Below, one piece after another: positions 20,721-29,541 of a DNA stretch of 31,667 nt. A program made the position numbers and the translations under genes. The notes under the pieces are model-generated. The model had not been told where the DNA came from and made no database searches. It worked only from the letters and a program-made list of their open reading frames with translations. Origin of the DNA: Chara braunii (Eukaryota; Streptophyta; Charophyceae; Charales; Characeae); the NCBI GenBank assembly GCA_003427395.1, contig BFEA01000334.1:1308146-1339812 (forward strand). The letters run 5' to 3'. How positions within the stretch are numbered: the stretch's first letter is position 1; each line of letters starts with the position of its first letter.

Positions 20721-20979
20721 ACAGAATTGACCTAAGTAAAAAAGTTAGCTCATAAAATACATAAATTAAATTAACTCCTATAACTCTAGTACGTGGCAAG
20801 CATCTAAAGGAACTACCTATCAAACTGAAACTACGACTAAGTAAAGCTCTCACTCGGCCACATGCAGGTCCAAACCACAATAGTAAGTACTCTCACCAGT
20901 CCCAAGGTTGAACCTTGTTAACAATAATTCATAGTCTTTCAATGATTTATCCCTTATACCCGACTTACATAAGACGTAA

Positions 20980-21730
20980 AGCTAGACCATTCAACTTAGA
21001 AACAATGTCTAGCTCAACCACTGAATATAGTAATATACACCAACACAGGGCACCACAACTTTTGTCTTCTTTGGGCATATGACTATGCCGTTCAACTCAG
21101 AATAATGCATAGTCGCCCTGAATTGTTTAAAATAGCCAATTTGTATATAACTTTCTGCACTTGATCTTGTAAGGTAGCATATGATTGAACCATTCAACTT
21201 AGAAACAACGTTCAACTTGCCCCCTTCTTACCATCAATTTATGCTTAATTGATACTCTCTTCAATTGTGATAAGCTATAGTCAGACCATTCAACTTAGAA
21301 AATATGTCTGACTAGTTTGTTCGTAAATAAAATAATAGTAGAGTATAAACAAAATTTCCCTTTTGATTTCAGCATGTGCGTGGCTCCAGACCAAACCATC
21401 CAACTTAGGAACAATTGTCTCATCTTTCGTCTGATCCTCCCTCATAATAAACAAGAAGAAGTTCAAGTCATCCAACTTAGGAACAATTGTTCAAACTCCC
21501 TCTTTGAGAAACAAAAGAAACATCAGAAACCCCAAAATAAACCAAGGCAACCAAGCCATCCAACTTAGGAACAATTGCTTGGTCCCTGAAAAAAAAAGCA
21601 AGCACAAGCAGCCCTCACAAGTTAGAGCAGCTAGACTATCCAACTTAGGAACAATTGTCTGGTCCTCCAGGCAGTCAAAAATAAACATAGCACTGAGCCT
21701 TTCAACTTAGAAACAATGCCCAACCTTTGG
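20980..21730 (+). repeat. Array of about nine to ten hairpins with constant loop and variable arms, unit 2
   Basis: The loop is CCATTCAACTTAGAAACAAT or CCATCCAACTTAGGAACAAT. Paired arms seen: AGCTAGAC with GTCTAGCT (20980-20987/21007-21014), GACTATGC with GCATAGTC (21081-21088/21107-21114), TTGAAC with GTTCAA (21185/21210), TAGTCAGAC with GTCTGACTA (21278-21286/21306-21314), ACCAAGC with GCTTGGT (21550/21577) and CTAGAC with GTCTGG including one G-T pair (21631/21657). Copies near 21391, 21467 and 21697 have weak or broken arms. The second hairpin has an outer GGGC...GCCC pair in both units. Confidence 0.85.
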
Positions 21731-21999
21731 TTGACCTGGTCAATTGCAAGCAAAACCACCTTCCTCCCGCCGTACCCCGATGCAAAACCCTTTTACATTC
21801 TGACTTCAGACAAACAACAAAAGTGAAACTGAGATTGTGCATGCCTTCTTTTACTTACTCCGATTTCAGTCCTGAAAGTCAAACATAATGTTGTTTGTAG
21901 CCTGCTGCGGAGCAATCACAACACTGTGATTTACTGCATTTTGGTACTTCGCTACTGTGAACAGCTGGTGGGATTGTTGAGTCTGTTGAAGCTGCTATG

Positions 22000-22510
22000 T
22001 CTAACACATGTACGTTAAGTAGAATACAAGGGGGGTGTTTGAATGCAGGTTTTTTGGACTGTGCAACTGTTGTTTTATCCGGAGTGGAAGCCAGTGATTG
22101 CAGAGTGGCTAAGTTTCTTTGAAGGGGATCTTTGTTGCGATTGCGAGGACCGTCAGGAGGTCAACATTTGACGTTCTGACTTCAGTTTGGTTGCATTACT
22201 GCTTTTATTGGCCACCATTGTGGGACCCTCAGGCGCATCGAGGAATCAAGGCCCTCTCACGCGAGTCTTAGGGCACCCCTCTCGTATTTGAGTGTATGGA
22301 TATCTCTCCCTCTGCCCTTCTTACTCTAAGTCTAGTCTATTGGTTCATAGAGGAATGCGCCAGGCGAGATTGCAACCCGTAATCCATGCCAAGGCCTCTG
22401 TGGTAGGTTGCCCCACCGATTGCGGGAGCTCTGCCGGAACCTAGGCGAGGTTCTGGAGGCAGGGAACTGAATGGTAACCATCGCTTCCTTTTATAAACCC
22501 AGTTAGAACC
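22000..22510 (-). promoter_or_regulatory. Promoter-like module of unit 2, inverted
   Basis: Read on the minus strand this segment gives TATAAAAGGAAGC, CAGTTCCCTGCCTCCAGAAC, GGCAGAGCTCCCGCAATCGG, GGATTACGGGTTGCAATC and ACTAGACTTAGAG in the same order as the plus-strand module at 15341-15830. The neighbouring parts of unit 2 keep the orientation of unit 1, so only this segment is turned around. The exact breakpoints were not determined. Confidence 0.7.
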
Positions 22511-24370
22511 CATATCTGAACATCTTGCTACAGTTTGGCTGAGTGTACTGCATGCATCCGCACCTACACAGACTGTGGGCAGAAACCAGCAGCAGCCCCT
22601 TCCTTATCCTCGCTGTTGTGTGAATGCGCAACAACATCACCAGTCGTTGACTGCAGCATCCCGTCATCATGATAACTGCACCCGTTTGAGCATTTAACAG
22701 CAACGACTAAGGTAACTGCAGATTGTTGCCTCTCACTATAAGCAAGCACGTGCCTTCATACCTCGAAGCCCCTCCTGGTTTCCAACTTTGTTCACCTCAT
22801 GCGCTTGGCCATGGTACATCGGAGTAGGCACCTTCACTGATAAGTCACTCTTTTTCAACAGGACTAGCAAAATCGAATAAGTCTTCCAACAACACCTGGG
22901 AGTGCAGCCCTGTTTGCCACAAGCTCCAACCTCCTTTCGGTCATGTATTTCCCCCCCCTCTTTCTCTCTCTCTTGCATGCCCGCTCCCACACCAGACAAC
23001 CCCTGACTAACCACACGACTAGCCTCACGACTAGCCTCACGTTACTTCTATCGGTAGAATGAACTGAAAACAAAAGGATCTATTGCTAGAATATGGAAAT
23101 ATACAGTCGCTGGTAACCATGTGCGAAGGAGATCGAGGGGGGGCTACTTCTATCAATAGGATGAGCGAAATCGGAATGAATCTTCCGCTAGAACGAGAAA
23201 ATATGCAGCCAGACACTGCTGTTTCCGGCTTGCCTTGCTAGCACTCCGCGCAGTTGGGCACCGTAGCTCGACTTTCGGTTCACCCCGCAACGCCTTCTCG
23301 TTGACCAGGTACGTGTTGTCTTCCCCCTCTCCAGGTCCCAACAGCGTGCGCATACTCAAACCTCTCACAGCAGATGATGGGTGGCGGCCAACGCGCTCAC
23401 CAAAGGCTCCCGCCACTCGGGTTTCGTCCGGCCTCGTAGGCCAAATCCCCTGCTGGCTCGCATGCACGTTGGACGCCTTGAGTCCGTGTTTCAAGATAGT
23501 CAGGATAGAGGAATTTCGTCAGCATCCTTGATGCACATGAACCCGTAGGTCAGCCAAAGGAGGCACACGCTAAGGGTTCCTGACTGTTGTAACGGCCCTT
23601 AAATCCAGCGTTACACTTGATTAAAAAGAAAGTCAAACCATGATGAAATAATAATACATTTAAATGGAATAACGCCGAAAGGAACGGCGGGGGGGGGAAA
23701 GGGAATCGATAGTACCTTTCCGGTCCCACCGGCGACAAAACCAAAGGGAACAACCCCTCCTGGCCCTCAACAACCCCTCCTGGCCCTCAACCCCTCTATC
23801 TCTTCACGTCGTTCCAATACCTCCACATCGTCGCCACCCGCTGGCCTTGATCCCTGAATCTCCTGAATGAAAGTATGACACCGTAACCAATAGTGCTAGG
23901 CCCAAGGCTGGGTTTTGTACTAGTGGGCACCTCTATGACCGGGTGTCACACGACGAGCAGGTTTACTAAGACATCCCAAGGCCACACTTCAGCTTATCAA
24001 CTAATCCTCACGGTCGTCAACCTTCCGAGTCCACCGCGCGACCGCTTGTTCTTGGAGCCCTATCCTTACATTCACTTCGTGCATTACATAACCCGTGCCA
24101 CTGTCGACGTCGTCCTCCGCACGTACGCACATGTCACGACCAAGCCCACTAATCAAGAGACAAAATCATTTTAATCCTAGTTTAATCAGAAATAAAATAT
24201 TGGCAGGCAACCCCGCTGGCCTCACAAGAAGAGAGATCACGCGCGCCTTAAGTCTGCACGCCCACACACTCTCTATTTCTAGCCAACCACTTAGTCAGTG
24301 TAAACAACAGACACAACTGCGACTTACGCAATGTATTCAGACTCCGAACTAAACTTATTCTTCTGTCACT
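22511..24370. other. Spacer of long unit 2, no supported gene
   Basis: Scattered similarity to unit 1 (near 23129, 23720-23920 and 24239) supports a common origin. Frames on both strands around 23153-23531 overlap and carry no recognised domain. Nothing else is identified. Confidence 0.45.
23751..23790 (+). repeat. Exact 20-bp tandem duplication
   Basis: CAACCCCTCCTGGCCCTCAA is present twice in a row (23751-23770 and 23771-23790). The matching place in unit 1 (about 18090) has it once, so this is a recent slippage event in unit 2. Confidence 0.85.
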
Positions 24371-24484
24371 TGCAAAAACCAGGGCGGATACCCTTGTAAG
24401 GGCATTCGCACCGATAACGTGAACCTACAATCTCCACTGTGGTGAGCCCCACTGCTTGGCAAGGGTGCCCTGCCACTGTGTTTC

Positions 24485-24584
24485 TAGGTTTCGATAGTAT
24501 ACTCTATTATTATTTAGATTATGGAGTGATACAGACCCTGAGAAGATAAGCATGGGCCCTGGGGCCTGGGCATTAAAAAAAAAA
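24485..24584 (+). pseudogene. Diverged U6 snRNA-like fragment with A-tail
   Basis: TGGAGTGATACAGA (24526 on) and GAGAAGATAAGCATGGGCCC resemble the U6 centre (TTGGAACGATACAGAGAAGATTAGCATGGCCCC), with a 6-nt insertion between the two parts. TTTCGATAGTATACT upstream resembles a U6 5' stem-loop of the animal or fungal kind, but less clearly. The fragment runs into an A-tract at about 24574-24584, as in a retroposed copy. It is too diverged to be functional. Chance similarity is possible for the 5' part but unlikely for the core. Confidence 0.5.
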
Positions 24585-24589
24585 ACGAA

Positions 24590-24775
24590 AACTAGGTCAC
24601 AATCATGGTTTTTAGTTTTAAATGCGTTTCGGTCACGATTTCACGAAAGTTGCTCCAAAGCGAGGAGAATCGTGAATGTATACAACCCCGTAAAAATAGG
24701 GTTGGGTGGGGATGTATTGTTTTCGAGGGATGCCTGAATTGCATTTAAAACTAAAAACGTGACTGCACCCTAGTT
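24590..24775. mobile_element. Short TIR element (MITE-like)
   Basis: GTTTTTAGTTTTAAATGC (24608-24625) and GCATTTAAAACTAAAAAC (24741-24758) are perfect 18-bp inverted repeats. Outside them AACTAGGTCACAATCA and the reverse complement of TGACTGCACCCTAGTT extend the inverted repeat imperfectly to about 36 bp. Total length is about 186 bp with no protein frame. Family not recognised. Confidence 0.7.
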
Positions 24776-24980
24776 ACCCCCCCGAAAAAAACTAGAATAA
24801 TGTGACACTCCAGACCTCGGGGGGCCCTCAGAAAAGGCCGCCCAGGAGACTGCAGGCTAGTCCTACGTGAAGGCTGTGCCTGGGAGACTGCCATGTCCCA
24901 GTTCTTAGCCCAGATCAAGCAACCACCCCGCCTGGATAGCGATTGAACAATTCCTTGGGCTGGGACCTTGACCTAGGGCG

Positions 24981-25318
24981 GTAGGGACTGCCAACCAGAG
25001 GCCCAGACCCTTACCTCAACAAAACAAAAGAGAGGACGACGGAAGGGGAAGGCCGTTGGGCAGCAGGCATGAGGATGCACAAGTGCTGGCAAAGGCCATA
25101 GCAAGTGTCCGTGTGCCAGGGAGAAGGCAGCAAAGCGATCAACCTCCCGTAGGGACGACCAACCAGAGGCCCAGACCCAGGCCTCAAACAAGACAAATGA
25201 GAGGAGGTCGGAAGGGGAAGGCCGTTGGGCAGCAGGCATGAGGATGCACAAGGGCTGACAGAGGGGACAACTAGTGTCTGTGCACCAGGAAGAAGGTAGC
25301 AAGGCGATCAGCTGCCAG
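24981..25318 (+). repeat. 168-bp tandem duplication
   Basis: GTAGGGAC starts the copies at 24981 and 25149. CCAACCAGAGGCCCAGACCC, GGAAGGGGAAGGCCGTTGGG, CAGCAGGCATGAGGATGCAC and a GCGATCA end recur in the same order. It lies directly beside the LTR-like repeat at 25330. Minus-strand frames across it repeat themselves for this reason. Confidence 0.85.
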
Positions 25319-25329
25319 CAAGCACTGTT

Positions 25330-25526
25330 GTGGAGCGCGTGCAGGGGCCACATGCGGAGATGGTGAGAGAGAAAGAGAGCGGAGATGGACACACACACGA
25401 AGCAACAACTCAGTGTCGTGGTCCGACTAACTGAAAGAATGAACAACCAACGAAAAGAGAATCGAACCAACCCCCCGACCTGGGCCTAGGCCGAAGTGAT
25501 GTACTGGCCTAGGTCCAGGTACGGAA
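25330..25526 (-). repeat. LTR-like direct repeat (3' copy)
   Basis: This shares long stretches with 29350-29541: GGAGATGGACACACAC, CTCAGTGTCGTGGTCCGAC, GAATGAACAACCAACGAAAA, GGGCCTAGGCCGAAGTGAT and GGCCTAGGTCCAGGTACGGA. On the minus strand it ends CCACA at 25330, as does the other copy. The similarity stops after 25526, so either the 5' copy is cut short or the repeat is only about 195 bp. Confidence 0.7.
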
Positions 25527-26908
25527 ATGCCTGGTATCGGTCCAGGATCAGGCCGACGACCTGAAACTGGGAAGGCCTCATTGTCGGGCCGCAGGGGTAC
25601 CGCTACACGATCCTCGAACCTGTGAATGGATCGAGTGATACATCAAACACGCTATACGCTGAAATAGCGGAAACCCAAAAGGAACGACAAAGAAAACAAT
25701 CCTAAATGCGGAGCAAGCTCTATGAAGGAAAAAAGATGCAATGCAGACTAAGCATCAAGTCTAATCTATGTAACATTGTCTGGTCTGAGTCGACCCAAAA
25801 AACATAAAGATGCCTGACCTGTATCGACCAAGAAAGAGACAAATGTATGACTTGTGTCAGCCAAGAAAGAGAAAAATATCTCCTGAGTCAGTGTGGTTGA
25901 ACATAAACCAACATTAGGGCCCTAAGGGCCGAAGAATAAATAAACCAACATCCTAAGTCGACGAAGAATGTGGCACAGTCTCACGTGCCCTGTACATAGT
26001 GCACAATACCCAAATAAACGGAAAGGGAACTTAGTCGCATGGTAAAGGTAGAGATGGGTGGGAAGGCGGCTGGTACAGCTCTCAGAGTAAACTCCAAGGG
26101 GGTACCCACACAACCAGGTAAACATCATCAGGCTCGAAGAGAGAGTATCAGCACGACACTGGGCTCAACGGAATCCATCAAACGGGTACCCCGAGCTGAA
26201 AGAGAAAGAGCACTCACACAAGGGAGCACACATAAGGCGAGCCTGGAAGAAGAGAGAGGCTCAAAAGGATATGTCGGCATAGACATGTGGCCAAAAGTCG
26301 CGAGCAAAGAAAACGTACACTCTAGAGGAGGGCGCACAACATAGGGTAAGGCAAAAGGGCAGCAGGCGAACACACCCACATAAGTAGGGAAAATAAGGGT
26401 CATCATGCTACTGCAGAGTAAGCTCGAAGGTGAGGGATGGGTGGGAATGAGGGAATCTTCATGGCGTAGGGGGAAATGAAGTAGTCCAACTGATGAAGCT
26501 CGAAGCTGAAGTCAAGTTGAAGTAGCCTGGCTGAAGTAGGAGTAACATTTAAGTCGAGTAGAAGTCCGGAACGCAGCGACATGTACTCTGCTGCTTGAGA
26601 GGCACATTGAAGTCGAAGGTCGAATGTAGATACCAGAACCGAGAGCTACTGCATAAGTGTCCGAGAATAGTAGGGGATAAAGGAGAGGTAAAGGTCAGTA
26701 ACGATAGCGAGAAGGAAGTCAGAGGGCACACTGAGGGCGAAACGACTCTCTTGCAACAACAAGCGGAACCATATCTGCAAGTGAGGGAGGACCCAATGTA
26801 AGTATCGGTGGTGCAGGAGGACCCATCGATGTAGGATGGGGAATGTCAGTGGTCACTGAAGTGGATAGGTCAGTGCGAGGAGGAGAAGTAGGAGAGGAGG
26901 ACGATGGG
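25527..26908. other. Non-coding 3' region of the chromovirus
   Basis: No gene is supported. It lies between the chromodomain and the 3' LTR-like repeat. It includes a 33-bp imperfect tandem repeat at about 25815-25880 (TGACCTGTATCGACCAAGAA and TGACTTGTGTCAGCCAAGAA) and AAGTCGAAG-type words near 26490-26620. A minus-strand Ser/Pro/Thr-rich frame at 26719-26943 may be a degraded tail of the polyprotein. Confidence 0.5.
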
Positions 26909-27497
26909 TCATGGCGGGAAATGATGAGCATAATCGTAAGCACGCATGAATGTCATGGCATGCTTCAGGTGCTCGAGAGGCTCCCAAGTAGACTCCTCGA
27001 CAGGATAACCCTTCAAGTGAACGAGATACTCGAGGCAGGAAGGATGCCCATCAGTCATGCGCCGGGATGTGATATCAGAGACGACAAAGTCATTGTGACC
27101 CTCAATGATCATGCTCGGAGAAGCGAGAGAGTTAAGGTCGACCCTGGAACTCATGAGGAGTCTGAAGGGCCGCAAAAGAGATATATGGAACACATTATGT
27201 AAGTTGGCACGGTACATAGAATCAAGGAGCTTCAATTTGAAACTCACCGGACAATCATGATTGGGTCCGGCGGGGGCAAGAACGGTGCATGGTGCCATGG
27301 GTTGATATATCGATGTCTGAATTTTCGAAGCGTGTCGACGTCGGGCTAGAAGTGACGTGCATCGACAAGGACCTCATCGCCAACTTTGAAAAAATGGTCA
27401 ATGCGAGAACGGTTAGCGCAAATCACCATGCGAGCCCGATAGTTAGCAATGCTCTCGTGAGGCTTGCTAAGAAGCACATCCATCTCCTTTAAACTGC
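26909..27497 (-). pseudogene. Chromovirus GPY/F-like region and chromodomain
   Basis: Downstream of the foldback element the minus strand reads FFKVGDEVLVDARHF, then after stops NVFHISLLRPFR, which is the usual end of the GPY/F module before the chromodomain. The chromodomain itself reads FVVSDITSRR, CLEYLVHLKGYPVEESTWEP, and LEHLKHAMTF, including the aromatic and W-E-P positions of the fold. In chromoviruses this domain reads histone marks and directs integration into heterochromatin. The 129-residue open stretch at 26909-27298 holds the best preserved part. In-frame stops upstream make it non-functional as a polyprotein. Confidence 0.85.
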
Positions 27498-27829
27498 CAT
27501 TTTGTCAAAATTGACATCTTTTATTTTTTGAACGAAATTGAAACCGAGTTCTTTGGCCGAAAACTCGTTAAAATTTGTTGTTCCTAAGGGTCCGGCGATT
27601 GTAAAACGCTGGACCCCCTGGCTGTACATGGACCTAGCTTGAGACCAGTGACATCCAGTCAGTCCTGCCTGGATGTCCCTGGTCTCAAGCTAGGTCCATG
27701 TACAGCCAGGGGGTCTAGCGTTTACAAACGCCGGACCCTTAAAAACAACAAATTTTGTCGAGTTCTCGGCCAAAAAACTCGGTTTCAATTTCGTTCAAAA
27801 AATAAAAGATGTCCATTTTGACGAAATGA
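27498..27829. mobile_element. Foldback element inserted in the integrase region
   Basis: The two arms are inverted copies over almost their full length: CATTTTGTCAAAATTGACAT and CTTTTATTTTTTGAACGAAA on the left have reverse complements near 27780-27829 on the right. GGCTGTACATGGACCTAGCT with TGAGACCAG is copied exactly in the inner arms. The centre is GACATCCA (27650-27657), a 12-nt loop, and TGGATGTC (27670-27677). There is no coding sequence. It interrupts the polyprotein between the integrase core and the GPY/F part. No clear target-site duplication was found. Confidence 0.88.
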
Positions 27830-27839
27830 TCGTTTTTAC

Positions 27840-28560
27840 CCAGTCATCGAGAGTAGGGCATTTGGTGTCGGGATGAATCTGAAATGAACGCAAGGTGAAC
27901 ATCCCAATCGGAGTCATTCTTAACAAACTTCTTGAGGATACTCCCAAGAGATTTGTCGGTGACCTCAGTTGGTCCATCTGATTAGGGATGATAGGAGGAG
28001 GAGACGCGGAGCTCTGAGCCATAGATCTCATGAAGTCCATGCCAGAAGTGAGAAGTAAAGCGGGGATCACGATAAAAAACGATGCTAGTGGGAAGACCAT
28101 GATGAATGGCAATGCGGTTGAAGTATAGGGAGTCAATGTCTTTGGCTGAACTAACATACTTGCAAGGAAGGAAGTGAGAATCAACCGACAGCCAACGACG
28201 AATATATCGTCGTGGCCTCGCGGGGTAAGGGGACGAAGAGGACCCATGAAGTCCATGGAGACAAAAGTCCAACACTGAGTAGGAATGGGTAAGGGCTGAA
28301 GAAGACCGTAGGGGGGGTGCTTGGTAATGTTGGCCTCCTGGCAGATCTTGCAGGTGTGGACATACTCCTTTGTCAAGGGACGGTGGTGCTCCCAGTAGTA
28401 GTGGCGGTAGAGGCGGTCGAGGGTCTTGAAGACACCAAGATGACCAGGGAAGCGCTGATCATGACACTCAGCGACGTCTCGAACGTGGAGCTGGTCGATA
28501 GAGGGCACACATATAGGTACCTTGGCGACCAAGCCAATATAGGAGTCTAGATGAATCGTT
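27840..28560 (-). pseudogene. Chromovirus integrase with H2C2 zinc finger
   Basis: The integrase joins retroelement cDNA to host DNA. The zinc finger is seen as ECHDQRFPGHLG followed by CKICQ, the HHCC pattern. PPYGLLQPLPIP and WTFVSMDFMGPL follow, the latter carrying the first catalytic Asp. After a frameshift near 28215 the second frame has GLPTSIVFYRDPRFTSHFW with the second Asp and HPxSDGPTEVTDKSLG with the Glu. DWDVHLAFI closes the core before the foldback element. The triad is visible, but the frame change and stops prevent a complete protein. The long open frame (354 codons) is real only in its middle part. Confidence 0.88.
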
Positions 28561-28689
28561 CTGGAAGTTAGGGACGGTCTTGCCAGACTGTAAGTCAATG
28601 TAGATGGACTGAAACTCAGAACACTGAGTGTATGCATGAAGGTACTCATCAATAACGGCAGGGTGGATGCTAGGAATAAAGATGGCTGA

Positions 28690-29046
28690 GAGTTGAAGAT
28701 CCTCACAGTGAAGATCGTGGCGACAGGATAAGGCATCAACGATGTGATTGATCTCGCCGGAAATTTTCTTGATGCTGAAGTCGAACTCTGAGAGGTCATG
28801 CCACCAACAAGCTTGGTGGGCGGTGAGGTTAGGCTTCGTCTGAAAGGCGGAGAGAACAAAGTTGTTTGTCAAGATGGTGAAGATGTGACCACGCAAGTGA
28901 TGACGCCACTTCTCTACAGCGTAGACCAACACAAGGACCTCACACTCGTCGACAGTATAGTTATCGTCAGCGGGAAGTAGCTGTCGAGATAGATAGGCAA
29001 TCAGACACTCTCCATCACAAGACTCGATTGTACCATCGTCAGCAAC
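28690..29046 (-). pseudogene. Chromovirus RNase H remnant
   Basis: The minus strand reads CLIAYLSRQLLPADDNYTVD, ECEVLVLVYAVEKWRHHLRG, then FTILTNNFVLSAF where the usual TDH is TNN, and QTKPNLTAHQACWWHDLSEF, DFSIKKISGEINHIVDALS. These are the standard landmarks of Ty3/gypsy RNase H (YSR, E-AVE-WRHYL, TDH, R-ARW, F-I-Y-PG-N-VADALSR). The catalytic TDH change and the missing reverse transcriptase upstream show that it is dead. The frame shifts downstream into the zinc-finger frame. Confidence 0.85.
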
Positions 29047-29334
29047 GTCAGGGATATATGGGGGTGGGGCCTATGAAGGGGGGGGCTTAATGCAATCGGC
29101 AGGATGGACGGGCGATGGACAGGGCAAAGTACAAGCAACAGCAGGTCGGCGCCGGCGGTCTGTAGGAGAACAGCAGCGGCTGGAGTAACACCAGCGTCGA
29201 GGTTACCAAGGAGAAAGGTGCCAACTTGGATGGCGGAGGTATCTGGTTGCGTTGATGGACCAGGTTCAGCTGCAGGGATGAAATTGGGGATATAGCAAGA
29301 GGGGGAGGGAGGGAGGGAGAAGAGGTTAGAAACT
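29047..29334 (-). other. Leader or gag remnant of the chromovirus
   Basis: After the primer-binding-like site the minus strand has CT-rich sequence and then a Pro/Ser/Ala/Gln-rich short frame (SSLQLNLVHQRNQIPPPSK). This would be 5' UTR or the start of gag. It ends abruptly where RNase H begins near 29046, marking the deletion. No gag domain can be named. Confidence 0.5.
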
Positions 29335-29348
29335 CTGCTCCAATACCA
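29335..29348 (-). promoter_or_regulatory. Candidate primer-binding site
   Basis: On the minus strand TGGTATTGGAGCAG lies one base after the LTR end (CCACA). Plant LTR elements primed by initiator-Met tRNA usually have TGGTATCAGAGC, so this differs at two positions but sits where expected. It supports the placing of the 5' LTR edge. Confidence 0.55.
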
Positions 29349-29349
29349 A

Positions 29350-29541
29350 TGTGGCGCATGTGCAGGGGGCACGTGTGAAGTGTGAGAGAGAGGGAGAGAG
29401 GAGATGGACACACACGCGAAGCAGCAGCTCAGTGTCGTGGTCCGACCGACTAAAAGAATGAACAACCAACGAAAAGAGAATTGAACCAACCTCCCAATTT
29501 GGGCCTAGGCCGAAGTGATATACTGGCCTAGGTCCAGGTAC
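29350..29541 (-). repeat. LTR-like direct repeat (5' copy)
   Basis: This is the partner of 25330-25526 in the same orientation, with about 85-90% identity by eye. Its minus-strand end CCACA is followed by the primer-binding-like site. Beyond 29541 the sequence no longer matches the other copy. Confidence 0.7.

Larger units (their letters stand above)
18661..24410 (+). repeat. Long tandem unit 2 (about 5.75 kb, non-coding)
   Basis: It starts with the same GCCGAGCTACCAGTCCACAG (18669) that opens unit 1 and ends with CAGGGCGGATACCCTTGTAA and GGGCATTCGC (24373 on), the same words that end unit 1 just before 18660. The unit is shorter mainly in the spacer region. The hairpin array and 120-bp repeats are kept, the latter with more copies. 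Divergence between the units is substantial, so the duplication is not recent. Confidence 0.78.
25330..29541 (-). mobile_element. Decayed Ty3/gypsy chromovirus (LTR retrotransposon)
   Basis: On the minus strand the order is LTR-like repeat (29541-29350), a primer-binding-like site, a short leader, RNase H, H2C2 zinc finger, integrase with D, D and E residues, GPY/F-like region, chromodomain, a non-coding stretch and the second LTR-like repeat (25526-25330). This domain order defines chromoviruses. Gag, protease and most of the reverse transcriptase are absent because the leader jumps directly to RNase H near 29046. Frameshifts and stops are frequent. A foldback element splits the integrase region at 27498-27829. 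The outer limits of the LTRs are uncertain. Confidence 0.85.

Noticed and set aside
24973-25470. 165-codon minus-strand frame as a gene
   Set aside because: It repeats itself because of the 168-bp tandem duplication and continues into the LTR-like repeat; no domain is seen.
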